Below are positions 15,421 to 25,265 of a stretch of DNA of 64,000 nt, piece by piece. Under the pieces are notes generated by a model. That model was not told the DNA's origin, did not search any database, and saw only the letters and a list, made by a program, of their open reading frames with translations. Each line of letters begins with the position of its first letter. Position 1 is the stretch's first letter. Where the stretch lies: contig CAYVCQ010000004.1 of assembly GCA_964450405.1 (NCBI GenBank), positions 186,001-250,000 on the forward strand, read 5' to 3'. This DNA is from WRGT01 sp964450405 (GTDB taxonomy: Bacteria > Spirochaetota > UBA4802 > UBA5550). Made by a program: the position numbers and the translations under genes.

Positions 15421-17559
15421 ATGCCAATATCATCAAAGAAAATTATCAATGTAATGGATGACCTCCCTTCAGGATTTACAAAAAGCGAACTTAACAAAAA
15501 ACTTAACCGCGAATCTGTTGTGCCGGCCCAGGTTAAAAAAAATAAAAGAAGTAAAAAAACAAAGACTGCAGAAACCGCAGGGAGAGATATTTCAAAAATT
15601 GAAGAGACACTTAAAGCACTTATCTCTTCCGGATTTATAGAGAAAAACAAACAGGGTTATGTAAAAAAATTAAAATTCACATTTGACGGTAAAATCAAAA
15701 TAAACCGAAGCGGAGATTCATTAGCTAAGTACAATAATCTTGATATCATAATACGCAAAGAAGATACAAACAACGCTCAGAATGACGATACCGTCACTGT
15801 AAAAATAATCGATTATAGACATGGTTTCTTTTCCGGAAGAGTTATTAAAGTCAGCACAAGAAATAAAGAATCCAATATCGCACGCGTGACCGGGAAAACC
15901 GGCAATCTGATACTGTTCAGACTTCTTGATGTTCAGGGTGACGTCAGTGTCTGCGCACTTAAGAAAGGGAAAGATCCTGTTATCGGAGATTTCGCCACTG
16001 TCGCTATTGCTGATAACAAAATTTCAGGAATGTCTGAATGTAAAGTTCTGGAATATTTCGGAGAGGATGATGAGAGCTATGATTTCGTCAGAATCAAGAA
16101 CAGGCATTCACTTCCGGACAATCATGAGTATTTTACAGAATCTGCAGATACAATCAAGATCCCTGACGACGAACTGCTTAACAGAAAGGATTACACAAAA
16201 CTTTTCACTGTTACAATAGATGGTGATACAGCAAAAGATTTTGATGATGCAATCTCAATTAAAGAAAATAATAAAACCACAAAACTCTATGTCCATATTG
16301 CTGATGTTTCAGCATATGTAAATACGGGAACAAGACTCGACCAGGAGGCTTTCCTTCGTGGAACAAGTTATTATCTTGGTGATAGAGTTATACCGATGCT
16401 TCCCGAAACTTTGTCAAACGATCTCTGCTCGCTTAAAGAGGGTGTGAAAAGATATACTCTCACCGCTGAAATGAACTTCGACGACAAAGGGAATATGACA
16501 AAATTCGAAGCTTTCAGAGGAGTAATAAAAGTTAATAAGAGGCTTACATATAATATTGCGGAACAAATGCTTAACAAAAGAGCATGGAGCCAGACTTCGC
16601 TTATTCTTCATAAAATGATGAAGTTTGCAAATATTTTAAATGCAAAACGAGTGCAGGATGGCAGACTTGACCTTAATCTTTCCGATGAAGAGATAGTATA
16701 TGATGGAAACAAAGTAAAAGAGATAAAATTTGCAAAAAGGCTAAAGAGCCAGATGCTGATCGAAGAGTTTATGCTCAGCGCAAACGAAGCCGTATCCAGA
16801 GCTATAAAAGACAATAATATACCATCCTTATACAGGGTTCATGAAACAATCAGTCTTGAAAATCTTGCTGCACTGAATAAATTTTTACAGGTTTTGAGTA
16901 TAAAGATCAATCCTGCATTAACTCCCGGAAAAGCTATTCAGGAAATTTTAAAAAAAGTATCCGGCAAACCATACGAACAGGTTGTGAATCTTGTAGTATT
17001 AAAATCAATGATGTCTGCATTCTACGGCCCTGTACCACTAGGGCACTTCGGTCTCGGATTTCTTGACTATACACACTTTACATCTCCAATAAGAAGATAT
17101 CCGGATCTTATAGTTCATCGTTGTTTAAAAAGTCTGATTGATAAGAAACCGGGGCCATACAAACTCGAAGAATTAATTGTAATCGGAGATAAAACTTCAA
17201 CGATGGAACGGGTGGCGCAGAAGGCAGAAAGAGATCTTATAAAAATGAAATCATGCCGTATAATGAAAGATCGTGTCGGCGAAGAGTTCGATGTAATTAT
17301 AAGCGGTGTAACAAAATTCGGAATGTTTGTATCACTTATCGAGATGCCAATAGAAGGAATGGTCCCTCTGAAAAATCTTACTGATGATTATTATATTCTT
17401 AAAGAGGATGATTTTACAATAATCGGAAGAAAGTATAACAGAAGATACAGGCTTGGAGACAAAGTCAGAGCACGTCTTGTAACTGCCGATATCGAAATGC
17501 TGAGAATAGATTTCGATCTAGTTGTGACAGGAAAAAACACCAAGACTATAAGAAAGTAA
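15421..17559 (+). CDS. rnr: Ribonuclease R
   Basis: A 712-residue RNase II-family exonuclease. An N-terminal basic segment and HTH-like region (1-75) precede cold-shock domains; the RNB catalytic domain starts near 260 with FTVTIDGDTAKDFDDAIS, which carries the metal-binding Asp residues. YTHFTSPIRRYPDLIVHRCL is the conserved C-terminal RNB motif. An S1 domain (VISGVTKFGMFVSLIEMPIE) follows at ~625-705. It degrades structured RNA processively from the 3' end. It sits 8 bases behind the coiled-coil gene and has no strong ribosome-binding site of its own, so translational coupling is possible. Confidence 0.95.
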   Translation: MPISSKKIINVMDDLPSGFTKSELNKKLNRESVVPAQVKKNKRSKKTKTAETAGRDISKIEETLKALISSGFIEKNKQGYVKKLKFTFDGKIKINRSGDSLAKYNNLDIIIRKEDTNNAQNDDTVTVKIIDYRHGFFSGRVIKVSTRNKESNIARVTGKTGNLILFRLLDVQGDVSVCALKKGKDPVIGDFATVAIADNKISGMSECKVLEYFGEDDESYDFVRIKNRHSLPDNHEYFTESADTIKIPDDELLNRKDYTKLFTVTIDGDTAKDFDDAISIKENNKTTKLYVHIADVSAYVNTGTRLDQEAFLRGTSYYLGDRVIPMLPETLSNDLCSLKEGVKRYTLTAEMNFDDKGNMTKFEAFRGVIKVNKRLTYNIAEQMLNKRAWSQTSLILHKMMKFANILNAKRVQDGRLDLNLSDEEIVYDGNKVKEIKFAKRLKSQMLIEEFMLSANEAVSRAIKDNNIPSLYRVHETISLENLAALNKFLQVLSIKINPALTPGKAIQEILKKVSGKPYEQVVNLVVLKSMMSAFYGPVPLGHFGLGFLDYTHFTSPIRRYPDLIVHRCLKSLIDKKPGPYKLEELIVIGDKTSTMERVAQKAERDLIKMKSCRIMKDRVGEEFDVIISGVTKFGMFVSLIEMPIEGMVPLKNLTDDYYILKEDDFTIIGRKYNRRYRLGDKVRARLVTADIEMLRIDFDLVVTGKNTKTIRK

Positions 17560-17638
17560 ATTTTTATTTTAATTTCAAGAAGCCTGATAGCTCCTTTTTT
17601 ATCTGTCTGGTAAATAAAAATAAACAGCAAATATTTAG

Positions 17639-17688
17639 CCACAGAGGCACCGAAATTTTTTTAATTGCTTTTCTCTGTGTCTCTGTGG
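17639..17688. repeat. CCACAGAGG-type inverted repeat, copy 2
   Basis: CCACAGAGGCACCGAAA and TTTCTCTGTGTCTCTGTGG pair around a short AT-rich loop. It is the compact form of the element at 2296-2382. It lies just before argC, with its right arm 23 bases from the argC start codon, so it could influence argC expression. Confidence 0.75.
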
Positions 17689-17711
17689 CAGATATTTTCA
17701 CGAGGAGTAAT

Positions 17712-18764
17712 ATGAAAAATGCAGTTATAATCGGAGCGACTGGATTCGGCGGTCTGGGACTGATCGACATTCTTTCAAAACATCCTGAAATAAAAGTAAC
17801 CAGCATTGCAGCAATAGATCACGGAAGAAAGATATCTCAGATGTATCCGCATCTTAGAAGCATTTGCGATCTTGAAGTTAAAGCTCCCGATATGATAGAG
17901 ACTGACGGGGTAGATATAGTTTTTTTAGCAACACCTGATCAGGTGGGTATGAATTTATCAAAAAAATTCTATGATAAAAAAATTCCTGTTATTGATTTCA
18001 GCGGAGATTTCAGATTCCATTCACCGGATGACTATAAGATATATGCAACGAATAAAGGTATGCCGGATATTCATACCTCTCCGGAACTTCTGAAAGAAAC
18101 TGTCTACGGTATTCCTGAAAAAAACTTCGATAAAATAAAAAGCGCTCCAATTATAGGTAATCCCGGGTGTTTCGCAATGGCGATGATACTTGCACTTCTC
18201 CCGGCAGCAGAAAATGGCCTGATTAAAGGTGGTACTATTATCTGCGATGGAAAAACAGGAGCATCCGGAGCCGGAATAAATCCCGGTTTTGCAAACTCCT
18301 ACCCGCTTAGATATGAAAATGCAAACACCTACCGGGAAGGAAAACATCAGCACCTTGTTGAAGTAGAAAATGTAATAAATCATTCAAAGAAAAATAATAA
18401 TGAAAAACATAACATTTTCTTTGTTCCTCAGCTTATTCCTATGAATCGGGGAATTTTAATGACTGTGTATGCTGATATAGATTCAGAAATTGACACTAAA
18501 ACTATAAATGATATCTACAAAGAATACTATAGTAATTCACCATTTGTACATATTTCCGATAATTCACCGAATACATCTGAAGTTCGTGGAACAAACCGTT
18601 GTAATATAAAAATTTTAGCGGATAAAAGAACAGGAAAACTATTGATAATTACTGTGCTTGATAACCTTATTAAAGGTCAATCTGGAAATGCTGTCCAGAA
18701 TGCCAATATAAGACTTGGGCTGGATCAAAGTACAGGACTAAATCTCAACCCGATTTATCCATAA
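17712..18764 (+). CDS. argC: N-acetyl-gamma-glutamyl-phosphate reductase
   Basis: A 350-residue enzyme with an N-terminal NADP-binding motif (VIIGATGFGGLGL) and the active-site Cys in IGNPGCFAMAMILALLP; the TGASGAG and HQHLVEVE regions also fit the family. It reduces N-acetylglutamyl phosphate to the semialdehyde in arginine synthesis. The start at 17712 is chosen for GAGGAG 6 bases upstream; an in-frame ATG at 17685 lies inside the repeat arm and lacks a site. No other arg genes are adjacent. Confidence 0.94.
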   Translation: MKNAVIIGATGFGGLGLIDILSKHPEIKVTSIAAIDHGRKISQMYPHLRSICDLEVKAPDMIETDGVDIVFLATPDQVGMNLSKKFYDKKIPVIDFSGDFRFHSPDDYKIYATNKGMPDIHTSPELLKETVYGIPEKNFDKIKSAPIIGNPGCFAMAMILALLPAAENGLIKGGTIICDGKTGASGAGINPGFANSYPLRYENANTYREGKHQHLVEVENVINHSKKNNNEKHNIFFVPQLIPMNRGILMTVYADIDSEIDTKTINDIYKEYYSNSPFVHISDNSPNTSEVRGTNRCNIKILADKRTGKLLIITVLDNLIKGQSGNAVQNANIRLGLDQSTGLNLNPIYP

Positions 18765-18770
18765 ATTATG

Positions 18771-18814
18771 TTGACAATATATTGAAGAGCTATATTTACT
18801 CATAGTATATGAGT
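18771..18814 (+). promoter_or_regulatory. Promoter-like sequence with overlapping inverted repeat before ptsI
   Basis: TTGACA at 18771 and TATTTA at 18793 (16-base spacer) are followed at once by a perfect inverted repeat ACTCATA-GTA-TATGAGT at 18798-18814. The repeat covers the -10 edge and predicted +1, a typical repressor-operator position. The ptsI start lies about 130 bases further on. Confidence 0.4.
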
Positions 18815-18946
18815 TTCTCTATAAGTCTAATAGAAATGTTTTTCATTACTGATAATACATGTATCCAATTTTAATCTTGAATAAATGGATACTTTCTGCT
18901 GTGGAATGAAAAAACATAATATATAAAAATCTGAGTCAGGAAATAT

Positions 18947-20692
18947 ATGTCAAAAAGAATAAAAAAAGGAATAATTGCTTCACCTGGTATTAGAATCGGC
19001 AGAGCACTTGTTTTCCATGGGGATGAAGTTAAAATTCCCAAATACCATATAGACGAAGAACGGCTAACAGAAGAGCTGGATCGATTCGAAGAAGCAGTAT
19101 CAAAAACAAAAAATGAAATTCTTGAAATTCAGGAAAAAATTGTAAGTGACAGTTACAGTGACCTTGCAGAAATATTTTCAACCCATCTTATGGCCCTTGA
19201 GGACCCTATATTTATTGAACGGGCAAGAAAAAAAATAAGAAGTGAAAAAAGAAATGCTGAATGGGTAATTAATGATATATCAATAGATCTGATAAATACT
19301 TTAAGTAAAATCGAAGACGAATATCTGAAAGAAAGAATTATAGATATTTCGGACATAAATAAAAGATTGATTGGTAATCTTCAGAAAAAAAAGAAAATGA
19401 ATCTTTCAGAGGTAAGTGAAAACTCAATCATTTTTGCAGCAGATCTTACACCTTCAGAAACCGCTCTTTTAAATAGACAATTTGTACTGGCATTCGTTAC
19501 TGACCGCGGCGGTAAAACATCTCATACTGCGATTATGGCACGTTCCATGGATATACCTGCAATTGTAGGTATGGATGATATAACTTCTTATGTAAAGACT
19601 GGCGATCTTGTTATCGTTGATGCAGTACATGGCGAGATATTGATTAACCCTTCAAAGGAAGAAATTGATGAATATCTCAAATATCAGAGAGACATCAATG
19701 AAGCTGAAAATGAACTGGCAAAAATTACAAATCTCCCATCACAGACAATAGATAATACTGAGATTTTTATTTTCGGAAATATTGATATTCCCGATGAGAT
19801 GGAGATTATAAGATCCCATGGAGCACATGGAATCGGATTGTACAGATCTGAATTTCTTTTCCTCGATAAGGATCTGCCGGGAGAAGAGAGTCAGCTTTGC
19901 CAGTATAAAAAAGTAATAGATTTTTTTAAACCTTACCCTGTTACAATAAGAACCCTTGATTTTGGCGGAGATAAAATTCACGACTTCATGAAAAGCCACC
20001 GCGAGATGAATCCGTTTCTCGGATGCCGTTCAATAAGATTCAGTTTAAAATACCCTGAAATATTCAAAACTCAGTTAAGGGCAATATTGCGTGCAAGTGC
20101 TTACGGAAATGTTAAAATTATGTTTCCTATGATTTCAACTCTCGATGAACTCCTAAAAGCTAGAGAAATTACCTTTGATATGATGAGAGAATTAGATCTT
20201 TCAGGTACACCATATGATAAAAAAATTGAAATAGGAATAATGGTTGAAGTTCCATCAGCGGTAATTGCCGGAGATATTTTAGCAGATTATGTAGATTTCT
20301 TTTCGGTTGGCACAAATGATCTGGTTCAATACATACTTGCAGTTGACAGGGTAAATGAAAAAGTTGCCGACCTCTACAATCCACTTGATATTTCAGTACT
20401 TAGATTTTTAAGAACTATTTCAGATATCGCATCTACTCATTCGAGACCAATATCAATTTGTGGTGAAATTGCCGGTGAACCGAAATATACAATGATGCTC
20501 CTTGGACTTGGATTCAGACAATTGTCAATGAGTTCAAAGTATATGTATCAGGTTAAACGAATTATTCGATCTGTTACTATTGAAGAGTGTGAATCGCTTT
20601 CAAGATCGCTTCTGCAAATGAAAAGAACTGAAGATATCGAGAGAGCAATAAATGAAAATATGATACACAAATTCCCGGATATACTTTTTTAA
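18947..20692 (+). CDS. ptsI: Phosphoenolpyruvate-protein phosphotransferase (Enzyme I)
   Basis: A 581-residue protein with the N-terminal swivelling domain and phospho-accepting H193 in GGKTSHTAIMARS. The C-terminal PEP-binding TIM barrel shows GIGLYRSEFLF, FPMIST, GIMVEVPSAV, FSVGTNDLVQY and SICGEIAG. It transfers phosphate from PEP to HPr. No HPr or Enzyme II gene is adjacent, so the partners must be elsewhere, or the system may be regulatory only. The downstream methyltransferase gene overlaps its stop (TAATG), so the two are translationally coupled. Confidence 0.95.
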   Translation: MSKRIKKGIIASPGIRIGRALVFHGDEVKIPKYHIDEERLTEELDRFEEAVSKTKNEILEIQEKIVSDSYSDLAEIFSTHLMALEDPIFIERARKKIRSEKRNAEWVINDISIDLINTLSKIEDEYLKERIIDISDINKRLIGNLQKKKKMNLSEVSENSIIFAADLTPSETALLNRQFVLAFVTDRGGKTSHTAIMARSMDIPAIVGMDDITSYVKTGDLVIVDAVHGEILINPSKEEIDEYLKYQRDINEAENELAKITNLPSQTIDNTEIFIFGNIDIPDEMEIIRSHGAHGIGLYRSEFLFLDKDLPGEESQLCQYKKVIDFFKPYPVTIRTLDFGGDKIHDFMKSHREMNPFLGCRSIRFSLKYPEIFKTQLRAILRASAYGNVKIMFPMISTLDELLKAREITFDMMRELDLSGTPYDKKIEIGIMVEVPSAVIAGDILADYVDFFSVGTNDLVQYILAVDRVNEKVADLYNPLDISVLRFLRTISDIASTHSRPISICGEIAGEPKYTMMLLGLGFRQLSMSSKYMYQVKRIIRSVTIEECESLSRSLLQMKRTEDIERAINENMIHKFPDILF

Positions 20693-21447
20693 TGAAATTA
20701 TACAGTGAGCTTGCAGAGTATTATTTCTCTATAGAATCAAACCACAGAGAAATACAAAATGATATTATTCTGATAAGATCTTATCTCAATGGTCTCGAAC
20801 TCCCTTCTGTTCTTGATCTCGGTTGCGGAACCGGTGAACATCTTAATGCTCTGAAGAAATTCGGAGTAAGAGGTGTTGGTATCGACAGTAGCCCCGAAAT
20901 GCTTGAGGTAGCCCAGAAAAGATATCCCTCAGGCATAGAGTTTATAAATAAAAGTTTCAGCAGTTTTGATTACTACAATGAATTTGATGCCATTTTATGT
21001 CTATTCGGTTCTATGGTTTACCTGTTAAATGATAAAGATGTTGATAATTTTTTCTGGAATACATGGAGAGCTTTAAAACCCGGAGGAATCGGTATATTTG
21101 AATTATGGCATTCAACACCGGTAAAAAAAATTAAAAGCAGACCGATTACTCATGTTTCAAGGACAAATTATGGTGATGTAATAATTGAAAGAGAAAGGGG
21201 ATTCAATTTAATTGAGGAATCTAAACGAACAATAGTAAAAGTTGATTATATATACAAAGTACTGTCTCCGGGTTATTCCAACACTTATAGTGATACACAT
21301 ATAATGCGATCATTCACGTTGGAGGAGATATCTGCATTCATCAAGTCAAATGGTTTTGAGATTAAAAGTGTTTTTGCCAATTCACTGAAAGAAAAATTTA
21401 ATGAAAATTCCAATAAGATGCTTATAATTTTCCAGAAAGAAGCATAA
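20692..21447 (+). CDS. Class I SAM-dependent methyltransferase
   Basis: A 251-residue protein with motif I VLDLGCGTGEHLNAL, the acidic end of strand 2 (GVGIDSSPEML) and motif IV region FDAILCLFGSM; a Rossmann-fold methyltransferase of the UbiE/MenG-like superfamily. The substrate is unknown. Its ATG overlaps the ptsI stop codon by one base, so it depends on ptsI translation. Why a methyltransferase is coupled to Enzyme I is not clear. Confidence 0.88.
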   Translation: MKLYSELAEYYFSIESNHREIQNDIILIRSYLNGLELPSVLDLGCGTGEHLNALKKFGVRGVGIDSSPEMLEVAQKRYPSGIEFINKSFSSFDYYNEFDAILCLFGSMVYLLNDKDVDNFFWNTWRALKPGGIGIFELWHSTPVKKIKSRPITHVSRTNYGDVIIERERGFNLIEESKRTIVKVDYIYKVLSPGYSNTYSDTHIMRSFTLEEISAFIKSNGFEIKSVFANSLKEKFNENSNKMLIIFQKEA

Positions 21448-21519
21448 TAGCCCCTGCGAGTAGATTTTTCTAAATGGCTATCGCCCATTTAACCACAATT
21501 AAAATTCAAAAACAAAAAA

Positions 21520-21544
21520 AAGCCTGCTACATGGTAGCAGGCTT
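21520..21544 (-). terminator. Terminator overlapping the end of lon
   Basis: AAGCCTGCTAC and GTAGCAGGCTT pair perfectly (11 bp, 3-base loop). On the minus strand a run of seven T follows. The lon stop codon (21527-21529) lies inside the stem. Confidence 0.85.
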
Positions 21545-23980
21545 ATCTTCTCTTGATATATCTTCAGGGAGTTTAATTCCCCACTCATTTATAGTTTCTT
21601 TCCATCTGTCATAAAGATCTCTTGCCATTTTCATATCTCTGAAAAACTTTTCCGGACTTTCAAGTGCAAGGAAGAAAACTTCCTCCATTGTTGAAACAGG
21701 ATGAAACACCATTTCGTTTCTAACATACTCCGGAATTTTATCGAGATCTTTTGCATTATCTTTAGGAAGTATTACATGCTTTATATTTGCTCTATGTGCA
21801 GCCAGAACTTTTTCCTTCAGTCCACCAATTGGAAGAACCTTTCCGCGAAGTGTAATCTCTCCGGTCATTGCAACATCTTTTCTTACTGCAATTTTACTAT
21901 AAAGAGATGACATTACAACTGCCATTGTTATACCGGCAGATGGACCATCTTTTGGTATTGCTCCTTCGGGTACATGCAAATGAAGATCATACTCTCTGAA
22001 AACAGCATCATCAACATTGAAAAACTGCTGATTTGCCCTGACATATGTGAAAGCAGCCTGAGCCGATTCCTGCATAACCTCTCCGAGTTTACCGGTAAGT
22101 CTGAGATCACCTTTGCCTTTAACAAGGGATGCCTCAATATTAAGTATCTCTCCACCGACTTCAGTCCATGCAAGACCGTTTGCAAGACCGATTTCACTAT
22201 TCTCTTCACGGACACCGTGTTTAAATCTGATAGGCCCGAGAAATTTTTCTATAACATCCTGAGTTATTATTTTTTTGTAGGTGTTATCGTGTTCAACAAC
22301 TTCACGAGCAGTTTTTCTGCAGACTTTTGCAATAACACGTTCAAGACTTCGCACACCAGCTTCTCTTGTGTAATGACGGATTGTATAAAGCATTACGTCT
22401 TCAGGAAAATCGATATTGTGCGATTTTAATCCATTCTCATCTATCTGTTTGCTCAATAGAAAATCAATTGCAATTCTGAGTTTTTCCGGCTCGGTATAAC
22501 TTGAAAGCTCAATTATCTCCATCCTGTCCTGAAGCGGCAGAGGAATATTATGCTGTGCGTTCGCGGTGGTAATAAACATTACATCGGAGAGATTATAAGT
22601 AACCTCCATGTAATGATCCTGGAATGCATTATTCTGTTCCGGATCAAGAACTTCAAGTAGAGCCGAGGATGGATCACCACGAAAGTCCATGGACATTTTA
22701 TCAATCTCATCAAGGAGAATAACAGGATTAACTGTTCCCGCCTTCTTCATCATCTGAATAATTCTTCCGGGAAGTGCGCCGACATAAGTTCTACGATGAC
22801 CACGGATTTCAGCTTCGTCTCTTACTCCTCCAAGAGACATTCTGACGAATTTTCTGTTAAGAGCTCTTGCTACTGATTTACCCAGAGAAGTTTTACCTAC
22901 ACCGGGAGGTCCAACGAAGCAGAGGATTGGCCCTTTGAGTTTTTTTGAAAGTTTATTTACAGCAATATATTCAATTATTCTCTCTTTTACTTCATCGAGT
23001 CCATAATGGTCGGTGTTAAGGATATCAACCGCATCCTGGATTTTTTTAATATCCTTCGTCTTCTTGTGCCATGGAATATCGCGGAGCCATTCTATATAAT
23101 TTCTTACAACAGCTGATTCAGCAGACATCGGAGGCATCTTCTCAAGTCTTTTCAATTCCTGAAGAGCTTTTGTTTTTGCCTCTTCACTCATTTTTGCATT
23201 CTCAATAGATGTGCGGAGTTCGCCAATTTCATCGACCTCCCCCTCACCCTGACCTAATTCCTTTTTGATGACTTTCATCTGTTCATTGAGATAATACTCC
23301 TTCTGGGTCTTCTCCATCTGCTTGCGAACCTGACCCTGAATCTTCTTCTCAATATACATCACTTCGATTTCGCCGTTGATATACTCTATAAGTTTGCTTA
23401 CACGTTCCGCGGGATTACCTATTTCAAGAAGTGTCTGCTTATACTCAATTCTCATTTCAATGTGAGATGAAACAACATCGCAAAGCTGTGAAATATCCTC
23501 CACACTTTCGCACGAGGTTAACGCCTCTTTTGGTACTTTTTTGTTCAGCTTTATATATTTTTCAAATGTTTCCAGAAGAGATGATTTGATTGAATTTTTA
23601 TCAAGTTCGCTATCAATCTGTCTTTCAATTCTCTTGATGTTAACGCCGATATGATCATCCCCCTGCGCCCAATCGGAGACGAAACATCTTGTTATCCCTT
23701 CAACCAGTACCTTTATAGTTCCATCGGGAAGTTTTAGAAGCTGAAGGATCTCAGCAACTGTCCCGACTTCGTAAAGATCATTTTTTTCCGGCGATGGATT
23801 CTGTGCATCTTTCTGAGTTAAAAGAATAATAAATCTGTCCTCTTTCATAGCTCTATCTAATGCATTTACAGATTTTTCTCTGCCTACAAAAAGTGGTATC
23901 ACCATATAAGGATACACTACCACATCCCTCAAAGGGAGCAGCGGATATTTTTTATCAAAATCTACAATTCTATTTGCCAT
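21527..23980 (-). CDS. lon: ATP-dependent protease Lon
   Basis: An 817-residue LonA protease. The N-terminal LON substrate domain (YPLLPLRDVVVYPYMVIPLF, 13-205) and a coiled coil precede the AAA+ module with Walker A GPPGVGKTS and Walker B VILLDEIDKM. The C-terminal protease domain carries the catalytic Ser in PKDGPSAGITMAV and the Lys further on (GGLKEKVLAA). It degrades damaged and regulatory proteins in the cytosol. AGAGGA precedes the ATG at 23980. It is the last gene of a tig-clpP-clpX-lon run; its terminator overlaps the stop codon. Confidence 0.97.
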   Translation of the reverse strand: MANRIVDFDKKYPLLPLRDVVVYPYMVIPLFVGREKSVNALDRAMKEDRFIILLTQKDAQNPSPEKNDLYEVGTVAEILQLLKLPDGTIKVLVEGITRCFVSDWAQGDDHIGVNIKRIERQIDSELDKNSIKSSLLETFEKYIKLNKKVPKEALTSCESVEDISQLCDVVSSHIEMRIEYKQTLLEIGNPAERVSKLIEYINGEIEVMYIEKKIQGQVRKQMEKTQKEYYLNEQMKVIKKELGQGEGEVDEIGELRTSIENAKMSEEAKTKALQELKRLEKMPPMSAESAVVRNYIEWLRDIPWHKKTKDIKKIQDAVDILNTDHYGLDEVKERIIEYIAVNKLSKKLKGPILCFVGPPGVGKTSLGKSVARALNRKFVRMSLGGVRDEAEIRGHRRTYVGALPGRIIQMMKKAGTVNPVILLDEIDKMSMDFRGDPSSALLEVLDPEQNNAFQDHYMEVTYNLSDVMFITTANAQHNIPLPLQDRMEIIELSSYTEPEKLRIAIDFLLSKQIDENGLKSHNIDFPEDVMLYTIRHYTREAGVRSLERVIAKVCRKTAREVVEHDNTYKKIITQDVIEKFLGPIRFKHGVREENSEIGLANGLAWTEVGGEILNIEASLVKGKGDLRLTGKLGEVMQESAQAAFTYVRANQQFFNVDDAVFREYDLHLHVPEGAIPKDGPSAGITMAVVMSSLYSKIAVRKDVAMTGEITLRGKVLPIGGLKEKVLAAHRANIKHVILPKDNAKDLDKIPEYVRNEMVFHPVSTMEEVFFLALESPEKFFRDMKMARDLYDRWKETINEWGIKLPEDISREDKPATM

Positions 23981-23997
23981 CAATTCCTCTGCGATTA

Positions 23998-25257
23998 TTA
24001 AGCAGTCTTTTCTTTTTTGCTGTATTTGATTACAGGTTTGCTCTGTTTAATAACCATGTCTTTAGTAATAATAATTTTATCTATATTGTTATCAGATGGT
24101 ATTTCATACATTAGATCAAGCATCAGTTGTTCTAGAACAGATCTAAGTCCCCGCGCCCCTGTCTTACGATCAAGAGCAATGGTTGCGATCTCTTCGATTG
24201 CCTCTTTTTCAAATTCAAGTTCAATCTCTTCAAAAGAGAATATCTTCTGATACTGTCTGATGATTGAATTTTTAGGTTCTGTAAGAATTCGAACTAGAGC
24301 TTTATGATCCAGCTCGTGAAGGTGAGCCATAACCGGTACTCGACCAACAAACTCCGGTATAAGACCATATTTAATAAAATCTTCCGGAGTAAGATTTTTC
24401 GCTATATCGATATTTTTTATATCGCTTGTTGATTGTATTTTTGCGCCGAAACCAAGGGTTTTATTACCCAATCTCCCCTGCACAATCTTGTCCAGACCGA
24501 TAAAGGCCCCGCCAAGTATAAAAAGGATATTAGTCGTATTTATTGTAATAAATTCCTGATGAGGATGCTTTCTTCCACCTTGAGGAGGAACATTTGCAAG
24601 CGTTCCCTCAATAATCTTAAGTAGCGCCTGCTGAACACCTTCTCCCGAAACGTCACGGGTAATTGATGGATTATCAGATTTTCTTGAAATTTTATCTATC
24701 TCATCGATATATATGATGCCTATCTCGGCCTTTTTTATGTCGCCATCGGCATTCTGAATAAGCCTTAGAAGAATGTTTTCAACATCCTCTCCGACGTAAC
24801 CTGCTTCAGTTAGTGAAGTAGCGTCAACTATTGCAAAAGGAACTTTTAAAAGCTTAGCAAGAGTCTGCGCGAGAAGTGTTTTCCCGGAGCCGCTTGGCCC
24901 TGCAAGAAGTATATTGCTTTTCTCAAGTTCAACATCATTTTTGGTGAGATTTTTATTTGAAGATATTCTCTTATAGTGATTATATACAGCAACCGAAAGT
25001 ATCTTTTTAGCTTCGTCCTGATCTATTACATATTGATCAAGAACCTCTTTTATCTCTTTTGGTTTGAGTAGTGATGTAAAATTATGATCGAAATTTACAT
25101 CAGTCTCTTCTATTAGTATTTCATTGCATAATTCTATACATTCGTCACAAATATATACATCAGGTCCTGCTACTAATTTCTTAACAGTTTCCTGGCTTTT
25201 ACCGCAGAATGAACAAGTCAATGATGAAGCTGTGGGATCTTTCTTTTTTGTAGTCAT
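23998..25257 (-). CDS. clpX: ATP-dependent Clp protease ATPase subunit ClpX
   Basis: A 419-residue AAA+ unfoldase. The N-terminal zinc-binding domain has CSFC...CDEC (residues ~16-41), followed by Walker A GPSGSGKTLLAQT, Walker B IGIIYIDEIDKI and the RKTGARGLRSVLE sensor region. The pore loop GYVGED is present. It unfolds tagged substrates and feeds them to ClpP, encoded 8 bases upstream. The short gap to clpP and 17-base gap to lon support one transcript. Confidence 0.97.
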   Translation of the reverse strand: MTTKKKDPTASSLTCSFCGKSQETVKKLVAGPDVYICDECIELCNEILIEETDVNFDHNFTSLLKPKEIKEVLDQYVIDQDEAKKILSVAVYNHYKRISSNKNLTKNDVELEKSNILLAGPSGSGKTLLAQTLAKLLKVPFAIVDATSLTEAGYVGEDVENILLRLIQNADGDIKKAEIGIIYIDEIDKISRKSDNPSITRDVSGEGVQQALLKIIEGTLANVPPQGGRKHPHQEFITINTTNILFILGGAFIGLDKIVQGRLGNKTLGFGAKIQSTSDIKNIDIAKNLTPEDFIKYGLIPEFVGRVPVMAHLHELDHKALVRILTEPKNSIIRQYQKIFSFEEIELEFEKEAIEEIATIALDRKTGARGLRSVLEQLMLDLMYEIPSDNNIDKIIITKDMVIKQSKPVIKYSKKEKTA

Positions 25258-25265
25258 GGATTTAC

